A DNA stretch of 64,000 nucleotides from Sporosarcina sp. Marseille-Q4943 (lineage in GTDB: Bacteria > Bacillota > Bacilli > Bacillales_A > Planococcaceae), in assembly GCF_943736995.1 (NCBI RefSeq), contig NZ_CALSFT010000002.1, positions 992,001 to 1,056,000 on the forward strand, written 5' to 3'. A model generated the notes under the pieces. The model was not told the DNA's origin, searched no databases, and was given only the letters and a program-made list of their open reading frames with translations. This document shows positions 35,266-43,891 of the stretch, piece by piece (the first letter of the stretch is position 1; the number at the start of each line of letters is the position of its first letter). The position numbers and the translations under genes are program-made.

Positions 35266-35295
35266 TACTATGGGTGGAAAATTGAAACTTACTCA
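35266..35295 (-). promoter_or_regulatory. Sigma-G-type promoter of sspH
   Basis: On the minus strand TGAGTA (35295-35290), 17 bases, CATAGTA (35272-35266), one base from the sigma-G consensus in each hexamer (TGAATA, CATACTA). Fits known forespore control of SASP genes. Confidence 0.7.
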
Positions 35296-35997
35296 TTACT
35301 CATATAGGTAAATCTTGAAGTTATCGCTTCCGTCAACGGTCGCCAATAATATGTCTGAAGCTTGGACATTATAAAGTGTCAATTTGTTCTGCAACCAATC
35401 CATATCTTTGCTTGCGCTCTTCAACGACTCCAAGTCAATCCTTCCTTCTTTCACAACTATCGTTGGAAAGGAAAATGGATTCGTAACGAGTTGCATAACT
35501 TGAGGGGTCAATGCTTGATGATGCGGGGACAGGAAGAATGAAATCGTCCCATCCGGTTCCCATAATGCCAATGCTACTTTCTGTATATCTTCGATTTTGT
35601 CTTTTCGCAGTTCTGATAGCAAATGGTCGATTGTAATCCGCGCTTTTTTTAAGTTTGGATAGACGATTTCCCCATGCTTGATGAGGGGGTAAGGGGACGG
35701 TTCCACTATCTTACGCAACTTCCCCCATTTCAACGTTGCATATACCGAAGAAATATACAGGGTGATCAACACAGTTGTCGTAATTAATGAACCTTTCATC
35801 CCTAAATTTTCATCGGACAGTGGGTGAGCTAAAATATTTCCGATAATTAAGGCGATCGTAAAGTCGATTAATCTTAGCTGGGATATGGAGCGCTCGCCCA
35901 TCAACTTTGATGCGAGTAATAAAAAGAAAAAAGCGATCACCGCACGCAGCACCCATTGAATGTCTGTTAATGTTTCCTGCCCATAGAAAAAATCCAT
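35296..35997 (-). CDS. DUF421 (YetF-like) membrane protein
   Basis: A 233-residue protein with three N-terminal helices (about 15-95; RAVIAFFFLLLASKLMGERSISQLRLIDFTIALIIGNILAHPLS) and a cytosolic DUF421 domain (PYPLIKHGEIVYPNLKKARITIDHLLSELRKDKI). The family is common in spore-formers; related 2Duf proteins of spoVA2-type operons affect spore wet-heat resistance. Function here is unknown. A second member is at 51085. Confidence 0.85.
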   Translation of the reverse strand: MDFFYGQETLTDIQWVLRAVIAFFFLLLASKLMGERSISQLRLIDFTIALIIGNILAHPLSDENLGMKGSLITTTVLITLYISSVYATLKWGKLRKIVEPSPYPLIKHGEIVYPNLKKARITIDHLLSELRKDKIEDIQKVALALWEPDGTISFFLSPHHQALTPQVMQLVTNPFSFPTIVVKEGRIDLESLKSASKDMDWLQNKLTLYNVQASDILLATVDGSDNFKIYLYE

Positions 35998-36044
35998 CCA
36001 TGTTCACATCCCATAACTCAATCCAAATTCAAGGAACAAAATCC

Positions 36045-36085
36045 ATGGAAAAGGCTACCACTGTTTAAGTGGTAGCTTCTTTTCC
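36045..36085 (-). terminator. Terminator after the DUF3243 gene
   Basis: Minus-strand GCTACCAC and GTGGTAGC with a 7-base loop, followed by CTTTTCC. Flanking AAAAG and CTTTT extend the stem. Confidence 0.7.
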
Positions 36086-36097
36086 AATCGCTGTGAA

Positions 36098-36403
36098 TTA
36101 AGATCTCCTAACCATTTCTAAAAGAAGATGTGAAAGCACGTGTTGCTCTTCTTTAGAGCCGGATTTCCAAAGCTCCATAAGAACTTTTTCTTCACGGTTA
36201 CGAGGTTCTTCGTGATTGGCGAGATAACCTGCAACGATTTCAGTCGTTTTCGCAAGCTTTTCATCACTCAAGCCCATTTTCTCACCTAGCTCCACTTTTT
36301 CGGAGAGGTACTGTTTGAATCGATTGAAGTTCTCCAAAATTTGATCTTTATCTTCGCCATCAATCTTTGCCAGTTCCTTTTGTACTTTATCTTTCATTTC
36401 CAT
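36098..36403 (-). CDS. DUF3243 family protein (YmfJ-like)
   Basis: A 101-residue soluble helical protein: MEMKDKVQKELAKIDGEDKDQILENFNRFKQYLSEKVELGEKMGLSDEKLAKTTEIVAGYLANHEEPRNREEKVLMELWKSGSKEEQHVLSHLLLEMV, the pattern of the DUF3243 family. No known function. ATG 36403 follows AAAGGAGTG; longer in-frame forms lack a ribosome site. Confidence 0.82.
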   Translation of the reverse strand: MEMKDKVQKELAKIDGEDKDQILENFNRFKQYLSEKVELGEKMGLSDEKLAKTTEIVAGYLANHEEPRNREEKVLMELWKSGSKEEQHVLSHLLLEMVRRS

Positions 36404-36523
36404 AACAAACACTCCTTTGTCGTTGTACTCATACAGTGCGCTTATCAGTCGTAAAGTAAACATAGAAATATTTGCATGGAAAAGTGGTCTCCATCCTTTT
36501 TTCCATTTACTTTCAAGTTACGT

Positions 36524-36551
36524 ACAATCCCCACGCAACAAGCATAGGATA
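36524..36551 (+). promoter_or_regulatory. Sigma-K-type promoter of the cupin gene
   Basis: ACA (36524-36526), 16 bases, CATAGGATA (36543-36551), a full match to the sigma-K pattern AC-N16-CATANNNTA. The gene starts 29 bases downstream. Confidence 0.6.
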
Positions 36552-36579
36552 ATTGACAAGTTGTGAAAGGGGTAATTAC

Positions 36580-37173
36580 ATGTATTTTGTTCCACATACG
36601 TATCCGTATCAAAATCCTTATTACCAACCGATGTATTGCTATGGAACGCAGGCTGGGTATTGGGCTATCCCTGTCATGGAAGGATACGGAAATGGACTTG
36701 GTTCTCTGCGCTCTTCAGACGGTGATGACAATATTATGTTAAGAGACTACGGCGCGAATCCGTTTGTCGTCAATATTAATGAAGCTACAAAACAGAACAG
36801 TACTTTCCGTACCGCTTTATGGACCGGAAAACATTTACAAGTTACTTTGATGAGTATTGATGTCGGTGAAGATATCGGTTTGGAAATGCACCCAGACGTC
36901 GACCAATTCTTGCGCGTTGAACAAGGGCAGGGGATTGTTCGAATGGGCAAGAGTAAAGACAATTTAAACTTTGAAAGAAGTGTCTATGATGATTCTGCAA
37001 TTTTGCTGCCCGCTGGAACATGGCATAATCTCATAAACACAGGGAATATTCCGCTAAGACTATACTCGATATACGCTCCCCCTAACCATCCATTTGGAAC
37101 TGTCCATGTGACGAAAGCGGATGCATTGGCTGCTGAGGAAGGTTACGGTCATAACAATTCGTCTAATGGCTGA
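36580..37173 (+). CDS. Cupin-domain protein, probable spore surface component
   Basis: A 197-residue protein with a Tyr/Pro-rich N-terminus (MYFVPHTYPYQNPYYQPMYCYG, about 1-30) and one cupin domain (about 60-185) with GLEMHPDVDQFLRVEQGQGIVRMG and LPAGTWHNLINTGNIPL. The metal-site positions H, E and H are present (EMHPD, WHN). The Tyr-rich tail and a good sigma-K promoter suggest a coat or exosporium protein; the enzymatic role, if any, is unknown. ATG 36580 follows GAAAGGGGTAATTAC. Confidence 0.82.
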   Translation: MYFVPHTYPYQNPYYQPMYCYGTQAGYWAIPVMEGYGNGLGSLRSSDGDDNIMLRDYGANPFVVNINEATKQNSTFRTALWTGKHLQVTLMSIDVGEDIGLEMHPDVDQFLRVEQGQGIVRMGKSKDNLNFERSVYDDSAILLPAGTWHNLINTGNIPLRLYSIYAPPNHPFGTVHVTKADALAAEEGYGHNNSSNG

Positions 37174-37187
37174 TAGTAGAAAGAGAT

Positions 37188-37217
37188 ACGGCTTGGTACT
37201 AATCCAAGCCGTTTTGT
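37188..37217 (+). terminator. Terminator after the cupin gene
   Basis: CGGCTTGG and CCAAGCCG with a 7-base loop, followed by TTTTG. Confidence 0.85.
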
Positions 37218-37369
37218 CATGACTTTTCAAGTACCTATTATTTGGGGTCCTTGTTTACGTTTAACTTTGTCAGATGTAGTATGTGAGTGGAAAATGGATA
37301 TGATACAGGAAGGACAATCAACGAATGCCGGCTATGGAAAGTTCATTCGAGTGAAAAGAAGGTGGAAAC

Positions 37370-38332
37370 ATGATTTGGACAATGGGACTAACGACGGACG
37401 ATGAATTCATTTACGATTTTCCAGTACAGGAAATCTCCGGTCTCTCTTTACAATGGTACTGGGTCGATTTTGATCAGCCGGATGCGGAGGAAGCCTCCTT
37501 GCTTCAATCGTTATTTGCGTTCCATCCGTTGGCATTGGAAGATTGTTATGGGCGTATTCAGCGTCCGAAGCTGGATCACTATGAAGGCTATACATTTTTT
37601 GCTCTGCATTCCATCTGCCATGAAGATTTAATAGCGGAAGAAGTGGACCTGTTCTTAGGTGAAAATTTCATCATCTCTTTTCATTACACGCAATTACAGG
37701 AAATCGACAAGGCCAGAGAAGCAATTATGCAAGATTCTAGGAAGTGGGAACGGGGACATGTCCACGTCATGTATGAAATTATGGACAAAATCGTCGATCA
37801 ATACTTTCCGATACTTTATAATATCGAGGATCATTTGGACGAAATTGAGGAAAAATTATCACCGACAACTGTCCAATTATCGATGGAATATGTATTTGAA
37901 GTACGTGGCGATCTGTTGCGTCTCCGGAGGACAATCTATCCGATGAGGGAGTTGTTGTACAGGATGCTCGAGTCGAAAAGGTTGGATTTCATTCCCCATG
38001 AGCATACGTATTTCTCGGACATTTACGATCATCTCATCCGATTGAGTGACATGATCGATTCAAACAGGCAGTTGACTTCAGATATACGTGATAGCCAACT
38101 GTCTATTAATTCCAACCAGATGAACAGCGTCATGATGACGCTGACGATCATATCTTCGGTCTTTATTCCGTTGACATTCATCGCAGGTGTGTATGGCATG
38201 AATTTTGATCGTATGCCTGAACTCCATTTCCAGTACGGTTATCCTGTCGTACTTATCGTGATGCTCATTATAGGGATCGCGATGATCGGTTGGTTTACGT
38301 ATAAAGGTTGGTTCAGAATCAATAAAACATAA
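37370..38332 (+). CDS. corA: CorA-family magnesium/cobalt transporter
   Basis: Divalent cation channel of 320 residues: a large cytosolic N-terminal domain (about 1-255), a long stalk helix (LTSDIRDSQLSINSNQMNSVMMTLTIISSVFIPLTFIAGVYGMNF) leading to the first helix and the GMN loop (residue ~286), and a second C-terminal helix. GGTGGAAAC precedes the ATG. It complements mgtE, at 2079, as a second Mg2+ route. Whether it transports in or out is not evident. Confidence 0.93.
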   Translation: MIWTMGLTTDDEFIYDFPVQEISGLSLQWYWVDFDQPDAEEASLLQSLFAFHPLALEDCYGRIQRPKLDHYEGYTFFALHSICHEDLIAEEVDLFLGENFIISFHYTQLQEIDKAREAIMQDSRKWERGHVHVMYEIMDKIVDQYFPILYNIEDHLDEIEEKLSPTTVQLSMEYVFEVRGDLLRLRRTIYPMRELLYRMLESKRLDFIPHEHTYFSDIYDHLIRLSDMIDSNRQLTSDIRDSQLSINSNQMNSVMMTLTIISSVFIPLTFIAGVYGMNFDRMPELHFQYGYPVVLIVMLIIGIAMIGWFTYKGWFRINKT

Positions 38333-38368
38333 AATAACCCTCTCTTATGGAGAAGGTTATTTTAGTGA
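38330..38368. terminator. Bidirectional terminator between corA and thpR
   Basis: AAAATAACC and GGTTATTTT flank an inner CTCTCTTATGGAGA. It lies between convergent genes; the last bases overlap the 3' end of thpR. Confidence 0.75.
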
Positions 38369-38899
38369 AAAGGTTTGAGCAGCTTCATATTTTGGAGTTT
38401 TAGATGGATGAATCCTGAAGAGTGAAAATCCATCAACGTGAAATGGAATTGGTGTGCATGACTCATTTTGAATGGGATACTCTCCATTGATTTTGCGCTT
38501 TTTTGCAATCGTAATATGAGGAGTGAAGCGATTATCAGGTTCGATGCCCAGCTGATCAGCCCCGACCACTGCAACCGATTGCTGTAAAGCATCGAGCTCG
38601 TTCGATTGCTGGACGGACAAATAAACGACACGTGGACCTTTCGGAGATCCGAAGTAGGAAAGGCCGTTTATGTTCAGAGGGAAGCCGCTATGCTTGTCAG
38701 CTAGCACGGCAAGGCTTTCCTGCAAAGATAAGACTTTTTCCTCGGGAAGCGAGCCTATGAATAGCAATGTAATGTGCAAGTCATCCAAATGTGGGATGAC
38801 TTTATAGGCGTTTGACAAACTGTATTTTCCAGTATAGAGCTTAACAAGCTCATCGACTGACGCAGGAGCTTTGATTCCGATGAAATAGTGATGATGCAT
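38357..38899 (-). CDS. thpR: RNA 2',3'-cyclic phosphodiesterase ThpR
   Basis: 2H phosphoesterase of 180 residues that opens 2',3'-cyclic phosphate ends of RNA. It begins HHHYFIGIKAP, has the first histidine motif LHITLLFIG (near 42) and the second PHITIAKKRK (near 131), the usual spacing and length of the family. AGGAGGAGAATTC precedes the ATG. It is convergent with corA. Confidence 0.9.
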   Translation of the reverse strand: MHHHYFIGIKAPASVDELVKLYTGKYSLSNAYKVIPHLDDLHITLLFIGSLPEEKVLSLQESLAVLADKHSGFPLNINGLSYFGSPKGPRVVYLSVQQSNELDALQQSVAVVGADQLGIEPDNRFTPHITIAKKRKINGEYPIQNESCTPIPFHVDGFSLFRIHPSKTPKYEAAQTFSLK

Positions 38900-39034
38900 G
38901 AATTCTCCTCCTAATATCTATCTCGTCACCTATTGTAGCCTAAATCTTTTTTGATGAAACATGAGAGAAGTTCCCGATGGCTTTCTAAACAAAACGTTTT
39001 TATTATGTATAATGAAGTAAAGGGGGAGATAATC

Positions 39035-39829
39035 ATGATCCGTACAATCATTTTCGATTTGGACGACACGCTATTATGGGATCAGAAAAGCATTGCGACA
39101 GCATTCGCTACTACTTGTCGATATGCGGCGAATAGTATTGATGTAAACGCATCGGAATTGGAGGCGGCGGTCCGCGAAGCCGCAAGGGAACTTTACGCTA
39201 CCTATGATACATATGCATTCACTCAAATGATTGGGATTAACCCATTCGAAGGATTATGGGGCACATTCGATGACCCGGGTGAAGAATTTCAGAAGATGAA
39301 GGGAATTATACAAGAGTACCAGCAAGGTTCGTGGACGAAAGGGCTCGAGAAGCTCGGCATCGTTGACGGCGAGTTTGGTAAGGAACTTGCAGCACGATTC
39401 ATAGAGGAGCGAAAGAAGTCGCCATTCGTTTACGATGAGACATTTTCAGTCCTGGATCAGTTAAAAGGCAAATATGAACTTGTCCTTTTGACAAACGGGT
39501 CCCCGTCGCTCCAACATACTAAATTGGAAATCACCCCGGAGATGGCCCCTTATTTCAGTAAGATAGTCATTTCGGGAGCTTTTGGCAAAGGGAAGCCGGA
39601 TCCATCCATTTTCGAACATGTATTGGAGGAAACCGGAACCTCTTCAGAAGAGGCGCTAATGATCGGCGACAATTTAATGACAGACATTTTAGGCTCGTCA
39701 AAGGTAGGGATGCGTTCCGTCTGGATTAACCGTGAAGAGAAGCCGGAGAATCCGGACATTCAACCGACTTATGAAATACGCCATATGGAAGAGCTTTTTC
39801 CGATTTTGGATAAGTTAAGCAAAGAGTGA
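39035..39829 (+). CDS. HAD-family hydrolase (YsaA-like)
   Basis: Haloacid dehalogenase-type phosphatase, 264 residues: motif I DLDDTLLWD (residues 8-16), a helical cap, motif II LLTNGS, motif III K in FGKGKPDP and motif IV MIGDNLMTDI. Similar to the B. subtilis phosphatase YsaA, for which phosphoserine activity has been proposed. The convergent serA gene makes that attractive but not shown. ATG 39035 follows AAGGGGGAG; an upstream in-frame start has no site. Confidence 0.85.
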   Translation: MIRTIIFDLDDTLLWDQKSIATAFATTCRYAANSIDVNASELEAAVREAARELYATYDTYAFTQMIGINPFEGLWGTFDDPGEEFQKMKGIIQEYQQGSWTKGLEKLGIVDGEFGKELAARFIEERKKSPFVYDETFSVLDQLKGKYELVLLTNGSPSLQHTKLEITPEMAPYFSKIVISGAFGKGKPDPSIFEHVLEETGTSSEEALMIGDNLMTDILGSSKVGMRSVWINREEKPENPDIQPTYEIRHMEELFPILDKLSKE

Positions 39830-39859
39830 GTTCCCATGAGAGGGACTCACTCTTTTTTA
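39822..39859. terminator. Bidirectional terminator between the HAD gene and serA
   Basis: AGAGTGAGTTCCC and GGGACTCACTCT with a short loop, followed by TTTTTT. It serves the HAD gene and could serve serA, which ends at 39881. Confidence 0.85.
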
Positions 39860-39880
39860 GAAAGGATTCAACTCTTCTAA

Positions 39881-41467
39881 TTATAGATCGATCGCTTTCA
39901 CTTCATAAATATCTGCAAGCTGTGTCAAGTCGGCAATTTCCTCCTGCGCCACTTGATTGTCGACGGTGAGCATCATGATGGCATCCCCACCGACTGTCGA
40001 ACGTCCGACTTGCATCGTTGCGATATTAATATCCTTCTGTGCCAATAACGTCCCGACTCGCCCGATTGCACCCGGCTGGTCTTTATGTTTAATGAAAAGC
40101 AAATGGCCTTCCGGCACGACATCGACCGCATAATCATCGACTTTGACAATGCGCGCTCCGAGACCGTTCAGCAAAGTGCCCGCCACGCGATGCGTAAATT
40201 TCGCTGTGACGATTTCCGCAGTGATCAAATGAAGGAATCCTTTTCCAGCCGTAGTCTTATGCTCATTCACTTTAATATCGAACCGCTCGGCTAAAAATTT
40301 TGCATTGACGTCATTGACATGGCTGCCGAGGTTGCGTTTTAAAATACCTTTCACTGTATTGCGGGTCAATGCGCGCACATCGTAGTTGGCCAGTTCTCCA
40401 GCGAATTTAATATTCACTTCTTCTATCGCTTCGTCGGTCATTCGGGACAGGAAAATCCCGAGCTTTTCAGCCAAGTCGAAGAATGGTGCGATTTTGGCCA
40501 ACACTTCTTTCGGGACGGAAGGAAGGTTGACTGGATTTTGCACAGCTTCCCCTTCGAAGAAGTTCACGACGTCTAGGCTAACATCTACCGCTACGCTTTC
40601 CTGCGCTTCCACCGTGCTGGCTCCAAGATGCGGTGTTGCAATTACTTCAGGCAATGTAAGCAGCGGATGGTCGACAAAAGGTTCCGTCTCAAAAACATCA
40701 AGGGCCGCACCGGCTACTTTACCTGACACGATTGCCCCGTATAGTGCATCTTCGTCAATAATTCCTCCTCTAGCGCAGTTGATGATCTGTACGCCATCCT
40801 TCATTTTTGCGAAAGCCTCGTCATTTAATAAATGTTTCGTTTCTTTCAATAAAGGTGTATGAATCGTAATGAAATCTGCCGCTTTTAACACATCATCCAC
40901 GGTCCCGAAACCGACTCCCATCTTTCGTGCTTTCTCCTCAGTCAGGAATGGGTCATATGCAATGATATTCATCCGTTGACCCTTCGCACGGGCAGCCACT
41001 TCCGCACCGATTCTTCCAAGGCCGATGACTCCGAGTGTCTTGTTTTTCAATTCGACGCCGATGAATGATTTGCGATCCCAGTTGCCGTTTTTCAATGAGT
41101 TGAACGCCTGCGGAATTTTTCTCGCCAATGCGGTCAACATCGCAATGGTGTGCTCTGCCGCGGAATTTGTATTGCCGTCAGGTGCATTGACGACGATGAT
41201 GCCATGCTCCGTAGCGGCGTCCAAGTCGATATTATCCACTCCGACACCGGCACGTCCGATAATTTTCAAATTGCTCGCAGCTTCAATTACTTCCCGCGTC
41301 ACTTGGGTCTGACTGCGGACAAGCAAAGCATCAAAGCCTTTGATCCTTTCAAGAAGCTCGTCTTTCGACAAATCGGTGGCAATCGTAATCTCAAACCCAT
41401 CCGCTTGTCGCAATGGATAGATGCCTTCTTCGCTTAACGGGTCGGCAATCAATATATGATAAGTCAT
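39881..41467 (-). CDS. serA: D-3-phosphoglycerate dehydrogenase
   Basis: First step of serine biosynthesis: oxidises 3-phosphoglycerate with NAD. The 528-residue protein has the D-isomer dehydrogenase fold with the NAD loop GLGRIG (149-154), catalytic R in NCARGGIIDE, E in FETEP and H in TPHLGASTVEAQ, an allosteric substrate-binding domain and a C-terminal ACT domain (KHKDQPGAIGRVGTLLAQKDINIATMQVGR) for feedback control. It overlaps the aminotransferase gene by 4 bases (ATGA) and is read from the same T-box-controlled transcript. Confidence 0.97.
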   Translation of the reverse strand: MTYHILIADPLSEEGIYPLRQADGFEITIATDLSKDELLERIKGFDALLVRSQTQVTREVIEAASNLKIIGRAGVGVDNIDLDAATEHGIIVVNAPDGNTNSAAEHTIAMLTALARKIPQAFNSLKNGNWDRKSFIGVELKNKTLGVIGLGRIGAEVAARAKGQRMNIIAYDPFLTEEKARKMGVGFGTVDDVLKAADFITIHTPLLKETKHLLNDEAFAKMKDGVQIINCARGGIIDEDALYGAIVSGKVAGAALDVFETEPFVDHPLLTLPEVIATPHLGASTVEAQESVAVDVSLDVVNFFEGEAVQNPVNLPSVPKEVLAKIAPFFDLAEKLGIFLSRMTDEAIEEVNIKFAGELANYDVRALTRNTVKGILKRNLGSHVNDVNAKFLAERFDIKVNEHKTTAGKGFLHLITAEIVTAKFTHRVAGTLLNGLGARIVKVDDYAVDVVPEGHLLFIKHKDQPGAIGRVGTLLAQKDINIATMQVGRSTVGGDAIMMLTVDNQVAQEEIADLTQLADIYEVKAIDL

Positions 41468-42627
41468 CGGTCATTCTCCCCTTTTTCCAAATAGATTCGT
41501 TGAGCTGCTGCCACACCTCGGCCGAGCTCGATATTTTTTCCGGATTTAATCAGACCAAGCTCGATCATGGCGAGGGTCTGGAGCACATCGGCAGGGGAGC
41601 AGTAGCCCATATGTCCGATACGGAAAATCTTCCCTTTCAAACGCTCTTGTCCGCCTGCAACCGAGAGTCCGAATTCCTTTTTGATCACTTTCCGGAATTC
41701 CTCTGCGTCAAAGTCTTCAGGCTGGATTGCGGTAACTGTATCAGATGCATCTTCATCATTCGTCAATAAAGGGATGTCGAGAGCCCGGAAAGCTTCACGC
41801 GTCATTTCCTTCATGAGGGTATGGCGGCCATATACATTCTCAAGCCCTTCCTCTTCCATCAAGGCTAGCGCTTGATCGAGCCCGAAAAGAAGGGATAGGG
41901 CAGGGGTGAAAGGTGTCGTATCATTTGCCAGATCCTTTCTATACTTCGCCAAATCCAAGTAGAAACCACGGTTCGGATTGGAATGAATGACATCCCATGC
42001 ACGCTCGCTAACGGCAATGAACATCAGTCCAGCTGGCAGCATGAACGCTTTTTGAGATCCAGTCACCAGTATATCGATGCCCCAATCATCCATTCTCGTT
42101 TCCACGCCTCCGACACAGGAAACACCGTCCACAATGATAAGTGCATCGGATACTTCATTCACTGCTGCTGCCAATTCATGTATTGGATTCATGACGCCTG
42201 TCGATGTTTCGCAATATGTTGCAAAAACCGCCCTTACTTCCGGGAAACTTTGAAGATATTCCTTGATTTCAATAGGGGCAAAGGCTTTCCCCCACTCAAC
42301 TTCATAAGTGTGTACGCGGATTCCGTACGCTTCACAAATCTTTACAAAACGGGCACCGAATGCACCGGTTACAATGACAAGCACCTCATCCAGCGGTTTC
42401 ACAGCATTGACAACAGCTGCTTCCAGTCCGGAAGTTCCGCTTCCCGTAACGATCAATACGTCCTGTTCTGTTCCAAACACTTTTTTCAGACGTGGTTTGA
42501 TGGAGCGGAGCAACTCTGACGTCTCCTGTCCTCGATGACCGATCATCGTTTGCGCCATCGCCCGTTGAACACTTGGCGGAATGGGAGTCGGTCCTGGAAT
42601 TCGTAAATAATTTTGATCTTGCAACAT
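41464..42627 (-). CDS. Class V aminotransferase (alanine-glyoxylate/serine-pyruvate type) paired with serA
   Basis: PLP enzyme of 387 residues: N-terminal RIPGPTPIPPSVQRAM, GSGTSGLEAAV phosphate site, DGVS, and the PLP lysine K193 in TGSQKAFMLPAGL. It resembles AGXT-type enzymes rather than SerC. Its operon with serA and a serine-type T-box suggests that it supplies the amination step in serine synthesis, from phosphohydroxypyruvate or hydroxypyruvate. This is inference. AAGGAGGAGATTGAC precedes the ATG. Confidence 0.88.
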   Translation of the reverse strand: MLQDQNYLRIPGPTPIPPSVQRAMAQTMIGHRGQETSELLRSIKPRLKKVFGTEQDVLIVTGSGTSGLEAAVVNAVKPLDEVLVIVTGAFGARFVKICEAYGIRVHTYEVEWGKAFAPIEIKEYLQSFPEVRAVFATYCETSTGVMNPIHELAAAVNEVSDALIIVDGVSCVGGVETRMDDWGIDILVTGSQKAFMLPAGLMFIAVSERAWDVIHSNPNRGFYLDLAKYRKDLANDTTPFTPALSLLFGLDQALALMEEEGLENVYGRHTLMKEMTREAFRALDIPLLTNDEDASDTVTAIQPEDFDAEEFRKVIKKEFGLSVAGGQERLKGKIFRIGHMGYCSPADVLQTLAMIELGLIKSGKNIELGRGVAAAQRIYLEKGENDR

Positions 42628-42646
42628 GTCAATCTCCTCCTTGGAA

Positions 42647-42915
42647 TATAAAAAAGCCTTCCGTCCCTTGCAACTATATGCAAGGGGCGAAAAGCTATAA
42701 GCTACGCGGTGCCACCCTTTTTCGCTGTCATGACGACAGCCTTCATTGCATGCATAACGGGCATGTTCCGGGTGAGCCTACTCGAAGTTTCAGTCCACCG
42801 ATTCAGGAGTGCTGCCTTGCGTCAGAAACGCTGATTCGCACCAACCATCAGCTCTCTAAAGATTCCGTTCCGCAAAGCCTGTCTCCGTCCAGATCATTTA
42901 TGAGTTATTTAATTA
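42647..42915 (-). ncRNA. T-box riboswitch, serine-type, for aminotransferase-serA
   Basis: Minus-strand leader with stem I features AGAGAGCTGATGG and GGTTGGTGCGAATC, the T-box sequence AAAGGGTGGCACCGCG (antiterminator; 42705-42720) and a long terminator stem (...CCCTTGCA/TGCAAGGG...) followed by TTTTTT. In the specifier loop AGC followed by A lies between helices GGAG/CTCC and GCTTTGCG/CGCAAGGC; a TCC is 4 bases further. Both codons are serine, matching the operon. Uncharged tRNA-Ser should allow read-through. Confidence 0.92.
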
Positions 42916-42921
42916 TTGACA

Positions 42922-42949
42922 ATCATAACATGTTGTTTTTGAATGTCAA
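42922..42949 (-). promoter_or_regulatory. Sigma-A promoter of the T-box operon
   Basis: On the minus strand TTGACA (42949-42944), 16 bases, TATGAT (42927-42922), about 10 bases before the start of the T-box leader. Confidence 0.75.
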
Positions 42950-43194
42950 CCCATTATTCGTTAATTTTGAAATAAATGCTCCTGAATCCTTAACTCGAAG
43001 AGCTGAATTCAATGTAACGCGAACTATTCATAAGAGTTATTGAGAAACGTTCGTGAATATATGTTGCTCATAATGGCGCAATGTATTGAAGAGTAGATTT
43101 AGCATAACCAATAATAATAATAATAAAATGATTGCATTGTATATTACCAAACAATTTGAAAATGTCAATTGAAATTTAGTTATTGCTAATCTGA

Positions 43195-43224
43195 TGTATA
43201 AAATAACACAGTCTTCACATCATA
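43195..43224 (+). promoter_or_regulatory. Sigma-G/F-type promoter of the DUF3231 gene
   Basis: TGTATA (43195-43200), 17 bases, CATCATA (43218-43224) fits GHATR-N17/18-CATNNTA. The rest of 42950-43260 is AT-rich and shows no gene. Confidence 0.55.
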
Positions 43225-43276
43225 ATTGCAGTACCATAATCATCAATGGAAAAGTTTAAGAAAAGAGGGAGAAAAA

Positions 43277-43792
43277 TTGGGCATTTTAAGTGGAAATCCG
43301 AAAGAAGAACCAATGCACTATGGTGAAGTCCTCGGTTGCTGGGCATATGCAGGCGCGAACAAAGGGTTAATTAGCGGATATCAGGGTTTCATCAACCATG
43401 CAGGCGATGAGGACCTGATCGAGCTTCTGAAAGACGCGGTTGAAATGATGAAGGAAGAAAATAAGGCAGTCGAGAAAGTCCTTAAAGAGAACGGAGTGAC
43501 GCCTCCTCCGACATTGCCTGATCGAGCAGTTGCAAAAGCCGAAGACATTCCAGTTGGCGCGCGTTACATGGATCCGGAAATCAGTGGAGCCGTTTCTATA
43601 AACGTCGGACAAGGTCTTGTATCATGCAGTCAAGTGATCGGCCAATGCCTTAGAGAAGACATTGCAATGATGTTCAGTAAATTTCATGCAGACCGACTAT
43701 TGTTTGGAATGAGATTACTTCGTCTGAACAAGGAAAAAGGTTGGATCATCCCACCTCCGATGCATGGTGCAGCATTCCCGAATAGTAAATGA
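43277..43792 (+). CDS. DUF3231 family protein
   Basis: A 171-residue helical protein with the DUF3231 pattern: MHYGEVLGCWAYAGANKGLISGYQGFINHAGDEDLIELLKDAVEMMKEEN and a later DPEISGAVSINVGQGLVSCSQVIGQCLREDIAMMFSKFHADRL. It probably forms a ferritin-like four-helix bundle. Function unknown. TTG 43277 follows AGAGGGAGAAAAA; a longer in-frame form from 43226 has no site. The forespore-type promoter suggests a spore role. Many family members have two copies of the domain; this one has one. Confidence 0.8.
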   Translation: MGILSGNPKEEPMHYGEVLGCWAYAGANKGLISGYQGFINHAGDEDLIELLKDAVEMMKEENKAVEKVLKENGVTPPPTLPDRAVAKAEDIPVGARYMDPEISGAVSINVGQGLVSCSQVIGQCLREDIAMMFSKFHADRLLFGMRLLRLNKEKGWIIPPPMHGAAFPNSK

Positions 43793-43891
43793 GATGGAGC
43801 AGCTGAAATTACTCAGCTGCTTTTATTTATGCTCACTTTTCTGAAGAATATGGTAAAATGTCAATTGTAAGATAGTGAAGGGGGATATGTC

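Noticed and set aside
37219..37404. 61-residue frame before corA
   Set aside because: No ribosome site, starts within the preceding terminator region and has no recognisable domain.
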